Shown in pieces: positions 46,427 to 57,560 of a stretch of DNA of 64,000 nucleotides; position 1 is the stretch's first letter; every line of letters begins with the position of its first letter. Origin of the DNA: Schistocerca nitens (Eukaryota; Arthropoda; Insecta; Orthoptera; Acrididae). The position numbers and the translations under genes were made by a program. The DNA lies in contig NC_064616.1 in NCBI RefSeq assembly GCF_023898315.1, positions 708,999,389-709,063,388 on the forward strand, in the 5' to 3' direction. The notes under the pieces are model-generated. The model did no database searches. It saw only the letters and a program-made list of their open reading frames with translations, and was not told the DNA's origin.

Positions 46427-46893
46427 CATTAGTCCACAATGGATTTGCCATTGTATGATTTTACTGTAATGTAACATAGTAGTTTCACCAAGAGGCAGTT
46501 TATTTTGTGAGAGTGAGGACAGTGAGTGTGTTGAGATAGATACATAAATGAAATTTAGTGATATTAATGATCTTCATGTTCTAAAAATCCAGATTTCATA
46601 GAGGTGCTCTTGTGAGTTAGTGCGAATTTAGCTTTGTACAATAACACAAATTGATTTTTTTGGTCTAACAATAATAGTAGCAAATCTGGAAGGAGATACT
46701 GAGAAGTATTATGTTCTGTAATGTGGCATTCTTCCACAGTACAGACATGTCAAATACTATTGTACATCAGTCTAGTAATGCCATCCGTGAGGAAACATTT
46801 GTGATAACTTTCTTCCCCTTTGTAACTGCTCATTTTTAATTAATGTTGCTGACCTCAGTAACTACTAATGTTAAGTTGTGTTGTCTGATAGGG
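46427..46893. other. Nothing recognised
   Basis: AT-rich, non-coding sequence. Confidence 0.5.
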
Positions 46894-46904
46894 GAATAGA
46901 CTAA

Positions 46905-47102
46905 CGCCGCTCGGAGTGGCCGCGCGGTTTGTGGCGCCATGTCACGGACTGCGCGGCTGCTCCTGCTGGAGGTTTGAGTCCTCCCTCAGGCATGGGTGTT
47001 TCTATTGTTAGCATAAGTTAGTTTAAGTAGTATGTAAGTCTAGGGACCGATAACCTCAGCAGTTTGGTCCCCCAGGAATTCACACACATTTGAACATTTT
47101 TT
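46905..47102 (+). mobile_element. tRNA-derived SINE, second copy
   Basis: gagtggccgcgcggtttgtg (A-box side) and ctggaggtttgagtcctccc (B box) show the tRNA-like head. The body with aagtagtatgtaagtctagg and the end cctcagcagtttggtcccc match the SINE at 21640-21821. Flanking repeats gaatagactaa (46894-46904) and gaataaactaa (47103-47113) differ at one base. Confidence 0.8.
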
Positions 47103-47166
47103 GAATAAACTAAAGAAACCATCACAATGCTTAAGACTCAGTAGGGAGAGTTTCAAGCTACATGTA

Positions 47167-50130
47167 GTGGTGTTGTGTGTCTTCAGTCTGAAACCAGCTT
47201 TGATATAAATTTCCATGTTAATCCACTCTGTGCAAATATCTTAAACGCCTAAATATTGTGCAGCCTATATCCATTTGAACCTGCCTACTGCAGTCAGGGA
47301 CGCCCTGGTCTCCCTCTTCAATGTTTATTTCCAACACTCCCCATTGTTATCCAACAGAGAATTCCTTGATATCTCAGGAAGTGTCATATTATTCTGTTAC
47401 CTCATTTAGTCATATTGCGCCATAAATTTGTTCTCTCTCTAGTTCAGTTCAGTGCAGTACCTCCTCATTTGTTGTTCGCTCTACGCATCTAATCTTTAGC
47501 AGTTTTCTATAACACCACATTTCAAAAGTTTCTCTTCTCTTCTTGTGTTAACTGCTTCGTTTCACATTCTTACAAAGCTACACTAGAGACAAATACATCC
47601 AGAAAAGACATTCTAATCCCTAAATCTATCTTAGATGTTGACACATTGCTCTTTTTCAGAAGAGCTTTTCATGCTGTTTTCAGTCTGCATTTTATATCAC
47701 CTCTACTTTGTTCATAATGAGCTATGTTGCTGCCCACATATCAAAAATCATCTACTACTTTTTGTGTGTCATTTCCTAATCTAATTATCTCAGTATCACT
47801 AGATTTGAAATTCACTACATTTCGTTACCCATGTTTAGCATCTGTTGTTGTTCATCTTATATCTCTTCAAGGCACTGTCCTCTCTTTTTAACTGCTCTTC
47901 AAAGTCCTTTTGCCATTTCTAACAGAATTAGAATTTCATTAGCAAACCTCAATAGTTTTTATTTCTTCTCAATGAACTTCAGTTCCTTTGTCAAATTTCT
48001 CCTTATTTCCTTCACAGCTTGCCCAGTCTAACATTGGAGATAGGGTACAACCCTGTCTCACAAACATCTGAAATAAGTGTTCCCTTTCTTGTCCTTTGAA
48101 ACTAACAACTGCAGTCTGGTTTATGTATAATTTGTAGGTAACTTTAACTTCTTTAACTCCGTAACTGCTTTTATTGATACATAGCTTGTCTGAGAGGAAA
48201 GAAAAGTCATTATTGTGATATACTCCCCCTCTCCTTCCCCTCCCCACTCACAGTTAATTTATCAGGAGCTTCTGGACACCATCTTCTTCCTCACATCTGG
48301 AATTTTCTTTCCAAGTTTGAGAACCACCTGGTTAAAGTCTGATTTCAAAATTACATAATCAAACTGGAACCTTCTAGTGTCTCCAGGTCTCTTCTATGTA
48401 CGTACTGGTTTGATAAGTGTGGTAAATTTCCATGAAAGAATTAAACATTTTTGTTGCACCTTCATGGTTGATAAGCTTAATTATTCCAAGGCTCGTATAC
48501 ACAATTTCAACAATGTGCAGTGTAAAGTTCATTGTTAACAGCCATCTGAATTGGTCAGTGAGTTGACTGGGATTGAAAATTTAGAAAACAGAATTTTATG
48601 CTGTTAGGAAACATTTTCATTTGGAGGTTTGGACTGGCGCACAAATCAAAACAGATTTAAATGAAGTTTAAGTGAACTCTGCACCATCATTGAAGACTAT
48701 TTACTTTTGGATTAAAAAAATTAAATACATGCACCAAAGACAAGGTGCACTCTGGCTATCCAGTTGGTCACCACAAAGGAAGCTTTGACAAAATTTGTGA
48801 TACAGTAATGGAAAACTGCTGAATAACAATTTGTTAGATTGCTGAGACTATAGGCATCTCAACTGAGTGAGTGCATAATAATCCTGCATGGAGGTCTGTG
48901 AAGAAGCTGTGTGCAAGGTGGGTGACGCGCTTGTTCATAGTTCACCAAAAGTACATCCAGTGCAACATTCCAGCACAATGTTTAGTAGTAATCAACAAGA
49001 CTTTTGTTCCAGTTTTCGACTGTTGTTGAAACCTGGATACATCATTACACACCAGAGTCAAAATAATAGACAGAGGCTGGTGAAAGTGCACTGAAGGAGG
49101 CAAAGACCGTTTTGTCGACTGGAAAGGTGACACCAACCTTCTTTTTTTTAAAAAATGTTCTAATGAGTAATCTCCATAGATTACTTGGAAAAAGGCAGAA
49201 CACCAATTATGCATTATTGTTGGTTCGTTTGAAACTTGCGTTGGCTGAAAAAGGACCAGGGTAATACACCATCCCACACATCTGTGATAAAAATGGTGAA
49301 AGTGTATGAATTGAGCTTTGAATTGGTTCCTCATCCGTCTTATTCACCAGATTGAGCCCCAAGTAACTTCTTCATGTTCACTGACTTGAAATTTTGGCTC
49401 GCTGAGAAGAAATTTTAATCAAACGAGTTGCAGTTAATGAGTATTTCACATAGTTTAATGAACATATATTTCCATAGGGGTGAAAAAGCTAGAGGATCGC
49501 TGGACGAAGTGTATATCCCTCAAAGGAGATGATGTCCAGAAATAAGGTGAATTCTTTACAAAATAAACATTTTTTCTTGCTTTATTCACCAGATATATCA
49601 AACCACCTATGTATATAACCTTTTTTTATCTCTCTTGAACCAAGTCTTAGTGATGATAAAATTACACTCTGTGAAAAATTCTACTGGGCAGCTTTCTCTT
49701 TCATTCCTTTCTTCCAGTCCATGATCTCTTACTATTTTTCTTCTTTCTTTTTCTACTACCAAATTCCAGTCACTCATCACAATTCAATTTTCATCTCCTT
49801 AAACTACCTGAATAATTTCCTTTATCTCACCATAAAATCTTTCAATCTCTTCATCTGCAGATCTAATTGGGATACAAACTTGTACTACTGTGGTCGGTGT
49901 TTGCTTCGTTTCTGTCTTTGCTGCAGTAATGTGTTAACAATGCTGTTAATACTAGCTTAGCCATATACCTATTTTCTTGTTAATTATTAGGCCTACTCCT
50001 GCATTACCCGTATTTGATTTTATGTTGATAACCCTATACTCACCCGACCAGAAGTATATTCTTCATGCCACTGCACTTCACTAATTACCACTGTATCTAA
50101 CTTCAACCTGTCCATTTCCATTGAGCTGCA
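47167..50130 (-). mobile_element. RTE LINE, older copy, split by a mariner
   Basis: The sequence follows the RTE at 22963-26259 in the same orientation but is much more diverged. The 3' part (gtcttcagtctgaaaccagc) is at the left. RT blocks (gttacccatgtttagc..., tacaaccctgtctcacaaac) lie at 47400-48250. The endonuclease part resumes at 49616 and runs to about 50130, where the 5' end is truncated. The interior between 48401 and 49611 belongs to an inserted mariner. It is heavily broken by stops. Confidence 0.85.
48401..49611 (+). mobile_element. Mariner transposon relic inserted in RTE
   Basis: The inverted ends tggtttgataagtgtggtaa (from 48406) and tggtttgatatatctggtga (reverse complement of the right end) match with four differences. 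Both sides are flanked by TA, the mariner target. The + strand holds the transposase C-terminal part: LVPHPSYSPD-type sequence at about 49323-49360, where cctcatccgtcttattcacc encodes PHPSYSP, and the RWTKCISLKGDDVQK block at 49497-49545. Frameshifts and stops are frequent. At 1.2 kb it is close to full length. Confidence 0.85.
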
Positions 50131-51095
50131 TGTTGCAAAAAAATAATTTTTCTTGTTAAAATGCGTCAGATTGCAACCGAAAATTATATTTTAACTTCCA
50201 TAACATATCTAAAAATGGCAGATGTTAATGGTGTTCAATCTTACTGGAGTAAATTATTGTTCAGTAAAATTGTTTGAAATTCTGTGGAACTTGCACAAAA
50301 TTTTGACTAAAGATTTGTCAAAGAAGTTTACTTAATGAAATTTTATGTTACATATCTTCTCCAATGTGGAGAGAGTAGAATTTTTATAAGTATACTATAG
50401 ATTGGAAGAACAGTCAGAAATTAACCTATAATTTTTGGCGATTCATAAAAAAGTAATGAAGTACAGTTTCACTTGAACTTCTCCCAGACAAAGCAAGAAC
50501 TTACCAGGAACATTTGCTATACCATGTTGCTGAAGGAAACAAAGCAAGTGCAATCTATTCTGGAAACCATGTTATTTGGTTTTTCCATATCTACGAGTAT
50601 TTTACCTGATTTTGTGCCCAAAGTACTATAATCAATGAGCATCCCTAACTTGATGTGCTAAATGATTATTTGGGACAGTCTCATAGGTAATTCTTGGCAC
50701 AAACCAGAATTACGATTGACTCTAGGATTATGGGTCTGTAGGGCAATCGTTTTCTGTAAGCCAGCCAATAATTAATTATATTTGCTGGCTTCCAGCTGCC
50801 ACCATGCCTCACAGATTATATTCCACTGGGTTCTGTAATGTTTGTCAGTGACAACCCAGGGTTTCCATAAGAAAAGTGAGAATCGTGAAAAACGTCTTGG
50901 GCAAATGTTGATCTTCGCACAAGCGGAGATGGCAGAACTTCTAAATAGCTTTAAAGTCATTTACATGTATAGGTTTTCCAAGGACAGATAGCCAATATTC
51001 AGCGTTAGTACAGGAACATGCATTAGAAGCAAAAAAACTTCATATGGGCATATGCCCTGTTCAGAATGGTGTTTGAGATACAACACATTTAATGC
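50131..51095. other. Nothing recognised
   Basis: No supported exon or repeat. An ATG frame at 50772-50960 (minus) has no family features. Confidence 0.5.
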
Positions 51096-52210
51096 ATAGG
51101 GTGTCCAATAATGAACACAATTTTTAATTTAATCATAAAGCACATAATTTATTTAAAGTTGGTAATATTATTATGTCAGTATGAAACAAAGACTGTGATT
51201 CAACATGAAACAAAACATCATGCAAATGTCCTCCACAGCTTTGTCTGTACACATCTACTCTTTGGACAAAATTTTCGGTGACTCTAGAGCTAAGTGCCGC
51301 TTGAATTTTGACCCATGACACATTTATTTTGCCCTTGAGTTGAGGGATGGTTTGTGGATTTTTCACAAACACAAGATTTGAGACACCTCCACAAAAAGGG
51401 CAATGGTGTCAAATCACATGATCTCAGTGGTCATTTCTGTTCGCCATTGCAAGAGATGGAATGAGCAGGGAATCTTTCTCTCAGCAACCTTGTTTCAAAC
51501 GGCAGTGTGGCAGGTTGGCCCATCCGGTTGGAACCACATGTGTTCCACATTCAGTTCTTGCAGTTGCAGTCATAAAAATTGTGTCTCCATGTGGCAGTAA
51601 CAATCAAAAGTCACTGTCACTGCTTTTCTAGTCTTGTCTTCAAAGTATGGCCCAATTAGTCCACCAGCCCATAACCCACACCAAAAAGTGACTCATTGTA
51701 GATAAAAACACTTTTCACGGACCACCGAAGGATTCTCTTTGCCCCAAACCTGGCAATTTTGTTTGTTAACAAGCTGGAAGTGTGCTCCAGCACTAAAGAT
51801 TGTTTTCTCATGAAAATCACTATCAAATACTTGTTTTGTGAATACCTATTTGGTAAAATGTTGAGACACTTCAAATGGTCCATCAGCTTCAGCTCTAGTG
51901 CTAGTTGTGCCATAAAAGGATGCAAATGCAGATATTTTGTTAAAATTTGATGCAAACTGCTTCTCAGGATGGCTAACTTTTGAGAACAGTGGCAAATCAA
52001 TTTCATTTGACTCCTAGTGATGCTCTCACTGATGAGCGATATTCCCTACTGATTGACGAGAATGAGGATGTCCAGGTGATTAGATATTCACAGTTGATCT
52101 TATATCATCTTGTTTCCTTAGCAGTCTCTGCACTGTTGACACATTAGGTGCATTTCGCCTACTACCAAAAATTACGTATAGTCTTCGAACGGCCTGGGCA
52201 TAACATTCAC
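51096..52210 (-). mobile_element. IS630/Tc1-mariner superfamily relic
   Basis: The minus strand near 51545-51510 reads EHMWFQPDGPTCHTAV, the block with the second catalytic aspartate (WFQxDGA-CHT). Further along, 51372-51190 reads VKNPQTIPQLKGKINVSWVK, then VTENFVQRVDVYRQSCGGHL, the usual C-terminal end of such insect transposases. Upstream parts (52006-51656) are shifted in frame. The left end starts with the gggtgtccaataatgaacac motif, but I could not confirm its mate. Confidence 0.75.
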
Positions 52211-52559
52211 CATACTTGAAATGCACTACAAAATCTGGATGCATTGATCCCTCTTGTATTGCTCATTTTAGCTGATAACAATATGCACAAATGCCAATTG
52301 ACAATGACAATCGGTTGTCTCAATATTGCGTTCTTTATGGGACACCATTTATATTTGTTTTTGGGAGCACATTTAATGTACATTTGTTTGTGGGCTTGTG
52401 GGATGCATGTATTTGTATTACCCACCCAATCTCTTGGATGTTTTATGCTAGCACAACCTATCTTGTTGCTTTCAACCTCTTTGTGCTGCAGATGTCTTTC
52501 TGCCATTAAACTAGCCCATTGAATGCACAGTCCTCTATGGTATGTTGTGAGTGAACTAG

Positions 52560-52785
52560 TGTGCTGGCTAAAATACCACATACCTACACTGATGAAGACT
52601 ATGCAGCTATGGTGTATGTTTATGGCTTCAGAGATGGTAGTGCTCCTGTTGCTGTAGAATAATACCATCAGCACATCCAGACATGTCAATTTCCCGATTG
52701 TAGTGTGTTTACCAAAATTCTCAGCACATTGTGTGAAACAACTATTATTCCAAGTTCAGAGTTTCCTTCTGAATATGTAGTTTAA
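52560..52785 (+). pseudogene. DUF4817-type transposase head fragment
   Basis: On the + strand the sequence reads YTDEDYAAMVYVYGFRDGSA, then PVAVE, a stop, and YHQHIQTCQFPDCSVFTKIL. This is the N-terminal helix-turn-helix pattern (Y-x-DM-x-x-V-YG-x-x-x-G-N) often found in insect IS630-like elements. One stop interrupts it and no catalytic part follows. It points opposite to the relic at 51096-52210. Confidence 0.55.
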
Positions 52786-54714
52786 TAGCGGGTTTGGAAA
52801 CAGGGTTATTGTATACCAAGTGGCCTAGAGGTTCCAGTATGACCGTCACAGATTTTGCTGAAATTCACACATTCCCAATGAACATTATCTTAATTTTACT
52901 TTCGCCAGTATAATACCAACAGAGCTATAGTCATTTGTTTGACACTATAGCACAGCTATTGAAAATGCGCCCCCTGAGTTTTCAACATCTTTGCGACATA
53001 ATATGTCTGACAATATTTTCTTGAAAGAAATAAAAGTTGGCTGTTTTGTACAACTTTTTGTGCTCTCTGAAGTGAAATAGTAATAAAAATTTCTTGAGTA
53101 ATTTTCATATGGATAATTTGAAGCAAAGTCAGTTAAAAAATAGATGCTTGGAAAAATATGAAGTTTGGCATTTTATATTTCAGAAAGTAATTGCAGGATA
53201 AACATGAAACTTTGCATGAAATAACTTACCAGTACAAGGTCTCAGAATATAATCTTTCATCCTCCTACTACTTTACAATAGTTCACGAATTCACGCCAAA
53301 GCTGGCATTTTTGTAAAAAAGATGAGAATGGCTATTTTAGCTCACTTTTACAAAAATGTCTTCTAAAAACTCTCTTAAACTGTTTTCATGTGGAAGACCA
53401 CCTAAAAAACTAATTTGGTTTTGCAATGTGAGCATATAAGGCCCTAAACGACGACGACAGTGGAGGTGCGGGTAAAATAGGTACACTCATATCCCACTGG
53501 TACTCAAATTACATCTGATATCATTTATTACTTTGTACTGTTGCTAAGTACTGTCTGGGAAGTTAATATCAAAAGTCCTGATTAGGTAGAGAGGTGGAGT
53601 CAGAACAACTTGAAAAACATTAAAAAGAAGTATGCCTTTTCTCATCACAATGTATTTTGTCCTATTTTTCTGGTATGACAACTGCAGGATTAAACTGTTT
53701 ATAAAGCTCAAAATTTAACTGTGCATTACCAAGACACCGGACTTCACAGTAGTAAAATTGTTGTATAACAGGTGCAACACTACACCATTTTCACTTTGTG
53801 TAAGTTTTGGGAAGTTCATAGCAGTCTGTGTGGCATTTTTTGGAAAGTATTCATGCTTTAGAGAATTCTGAGTGTGTCTTTTTATTGTGCAACACTGTTG
53901 ACATGCTAGTTTAATTCCAGTTTAAACTCTAACATATTTTGTGTTCGCATAGTTTTTGGGTCAAGCGAACAGATGAGAGTGTGTGTAAATGTGTTGTTAT
54001 GGTCCATGGTGGCTTAACCACTGCTGGTGAGAGAACCAGCATCCTCATCGCCATACGTGCCACGCTCGATAGTTGTGCAACAGCAGCCACCAGTGGGTTT
54101 CTTTACCACAGGTTCCCAAGCCTGATAAGGATTTCTTTACACAAGGTCCAAAGCATGGTGATACATATCTTTAAGTAAGTGTCAGAGGGCAAAGCCAGAA
54201 GAGGTCTCTTTCAGGATCCTAAGCTTATGTTTCCTTCAAGCTTCTTGAATTGTTCACAGGTTTCATTAATTTGCTGTAGAATATCATGAGGAAAACTGTA
54301 CAGCCAACGAGGCAATGTCGCTGAGGGTGCCGGAATAACTGCAATAATGTGCTGTTCAGGAACCCAGCACTAGTCACTCCTTGATGGCCAATAAAATGAA
54401 TTTACTGGGCTACTTGACATGGAATGGCTCAACAGCAACACAATGATTGATACTGCTTAGAGGTGAATGTGTTAAACACGTAATTTTCAATTGATACTTT
54501 GTAAAATGCATGTTGTAATGTCCACGAACTGTTGTACATGTGTAAACCTTACCATGTATTGAATAATACAGAAAATAAATAACAATGTACATTAAATATA
54601 TTATATCTCGGAAACCAACTGGTACAGGGCATATGACTATACGAAGTTTCTTGGTTCAATTGATTGTTCCTGTCATATCCCTAAATACCGACGCTTCCTC
54701 CTGGGATACCCTGT
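52786..54714. other. Nothing recognised
   Basis: No exon or repeat is supported. A frame at 53939-54178 has balanced composition, but no domain or splice context that I can recognise. Confidence 0.45.
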
Positions 54715-56100
54715 ACTCTCTGCAAGCCACTTTGCAGTGTGCGGATGAGGGTACTTTTGGTATCACTATCATTTTCACTATTCCTTATTCCATTCGCGAA
54801 TGGTGTGTAGGAAGAATGTCTGTTGATAAACCTCCATATGAGATCTCATCCCCCCCCCCCCCTTTTTTTAATGGTCATTTCATGAGATGAGATGCATGTG
54901 AGAGAAAGTAGTGTTGTCTGCTTTTATCATCTCGATAGCAAGACCCCCCTGTGGGCACACTACTCCTCTAGCGACTGCCACTGGAGTTTGTTGATTATCT
55001 TCATTTCACTTTTGGGCTTGCTAAATGATCCCATGACAAAACACTCAGCTTTTTGGGGATCTGCTTCTCTATCTTAATTATCAGTCGACTAAGGGTCCCA
55101 GGCTGATAAGCAGTTTTGGTCAGACAGGCAACTCCTTTCATGGACGAGTTACTTTTCCGTAAGAATCATTCACTGAATCTCAACATGGCGTCTGCTTTTC
55201 TGTCAATTAGTTACATTTGCTTCTTTGACTTTAGGTTGCTCTGGGCAGTTACTCCTAAGTATATTACAGTTATTACTGTTTACAGTGATTTATCAACAGT
55301 AGTGTAATCTAACAGTTATGGATCTCTTTGCCTGTTTCTACACAAAATGTAACATTTATTTACACTGAATGTCAACTGCCATTCAATGTCCCATTTGTTG
55401 ATCTTATGCAGAACTTCTTGCATTTCACTTGACATTTCACACAGGAACCTTCCTGCAGATAACAGCGGTATCTGAAAACAGTCTCACAGAGGTTTCATTG
55501 TTATCCATTACATCATTTTTATATTGTAAACAATAAGAACCTGATAACACTCCGTTGAGGTACTCCCGGAGTTATTTTATCTGTAAATTTTGTTCCACTA
55601 AAAGGTGTTGACATTTTATCTGTTAGGAAGTCTTCAATATAGTCACAATGTCTAATACTCAATAATTATTTCACTAAATGATGATGCAGAACTCTATTGA
55701 ATGTCTTCTGGTATTCAAAGAATACAACATTAACTTGGATGTCATTGTCTAGTGTCATCTGGCTGTCACTGATGAACAGTGTGTTGTCACAAGATCTTTA
55801 TTTACTGAATCCATGTCACTCTTTATAGAAGAGATTTTTGTTCTGCAAAAACTTCATAATGCATGAGCATAGAACATGTTCCATAATTATTTGTCGCCGT
55901 TACAGGTCTGTAATTGTGTTCATCTGCCAGACAACACTTTTGAAAACTGGATTGAGCTGCATATTTTTTTCCAATCATGTAGTACACTTAGTTGCTCCTA
56001 AGACCAACAACAAATTGCTCCTAGAAGGGAAGCAAGTTCTCTCTGGAATCTCATAGGTGTCTCATCCAGCCCAGACATCTGTCCACATTTGAAAAATTTT
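54715..56100 (-). mobile_element. LINE fragment, second copy (CR1/Jockey-like)
   Basis: It opens with ctctgcaagccactttgcag, as at 44596, and follows the same order of blocks: a 3' region, a C-terminal RT part and an RT core remnant (gtactcccggagttatttta). It extends about 200 bp further toward the RT fingers than the first copy. A C-run/T-run occurs at 54849-54870. It is decayed throughout. Confidence 0.65.
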
Positions 56101-56919
56101 AGGTGATTTTATTTTCTGCTATCATTTATTTCTGTATGTGTCATTTTGAAATGACTGAAAGGAGGAATCATATTACTGTCATTTGCCGTGAAACTGTTTC
56201 AGAAGAACCTGTAAGCCTTTCCCAGCATTATCAGTTTGTTTCAATTTGTCTGCTAGTGGAATTGTGTGGCATTGAACTATACTGTTCATGACAGAACTGG
56301 GAGGACAGACTTACATACTAGGTACACATATCGTACTATTAAGTATCTAACCGTGCGCCTAGTGATAGATGCCCCATTGGAAAACCTGTTGTTCCACCAT
56401 CTAATTCCCCAAAAAATGATCAAAGTGATAAAAAGTGTGTCTTGAAATTACACAGAGTTTAAATGAATCTGGATTTATTGTGCTTTTAGTTAGTCTAACT
56501 CACATTCGCACCATAGTTCCACTCACACAATTTCTCTTGAATTGGCCATTGGTCTCAGTTTCAATTTGGTCACTGTAATATGTTACATTTTCTTTTATCA
56601 GGTCTGAATTTAATCTTAATCTGCATGTATTACACTTGTATGTGCTATTTCTCACACCTGCGAACTGCCATCTGGGCTTGCTCAGGCCAGACTGACTTAT
56701 TCATGCATGCAAAAATTGCCATGCATCAAAATCATCTCTCTTTCATGATATGGGGCACCATTGCATTATTTGTGCTTCTACAGCCTGGTAGAGATATGTA
56801 AGGATAGGTTCTAAAAGAAACCCCAAGAAAATTTCCAATAACATGAAACTAAAATTGCCTCCTTTTAATTGAAACTAAAGAGTCAGATTGATATTCCAAA
56901 GTGTACACACACATTCAAT
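56101..56919. other. Nothing recognised
   Basis: Non-coding; no repeat family that I can name. Confidence 0.5.
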
Positions 56920-57384
56920 CACCCATCCCTTTGCTGGTCAACAGGGCTCAGTTTGAAGTGAGACTCGTCGCTGAAGACAATTCTAATCCAGTCAATGGGA
57001 TTCCAGGTCGAAGATATTATCTGGGGATGCCTTGGATAGTAATGGGGTACCAACTTGACTGTCACCTGCCATGTAGCCTGACAACCAGGAGTGATGGTCT
57101 GAGGTGTCATTTCTTTTCATGGCAGGATGCCTTTGGTTGTCATCCCTGGCCTTTGGTTGTCATCCCTGGCACTCTTACAGCTCAGTGACAATATTGATGC
57201 CCCATTTTATTGCCCTTCATGGAAAGCCGTCCTGGGGTTAGATTTCAGCAAGATAATACTAGACAACACACGGCGAGAGTTTCTGCTGCTTGTCTTCATG
57301 CTTGCCCTATCCTACCTTGGTCAGCAATACCTGCTCGCAATAATGCCAGAAGTGGACCAACGCATTATTGAAACTTCCAAAGCT

Positions 57385-57447
<63 letters not shown>

Positions 57448-57560
57448 TTCTGAAATTGTAATCATTTGTTTGTCTGTACACGTTTATCACATCTACCAAT
57501 TTCTGTCCCATTTGGATAATTCCTTTGTGGTGCATCATCTTTCTTTGTCTCATTTTTATA
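56920..57560. mobile_element. Tc1-like relic with opposed segments
   Basis: The + strand at 57088-57290 reads GVISFHGRMPLVVIPGTLTA and, after a frame change, FQQDNTRRE, the middle and second-aspartate blocks of a Tc1 transposase. Directly to the left, 57010-56925 codes on the minus strand for TWNPIDWIRIVFSDESHFKL, then SPVDQQ, the block with the first catalytic aspartate. The two blocks belong next to each other in one protein but lie in opposite orientation. The right part with tgtttgtctgtaca-type sequence to about 57560 is the element's 3' region. A 20-bp tandem repeat (cctttggttgtcatccctgg, 57129-57169) lies inside. Confidence 0.65.
57386..57441. repeat. (CT)n microsatellite
   Basis: About 28 CT units, within the Tc1-like 3' region. 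Confidence 0.95.
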
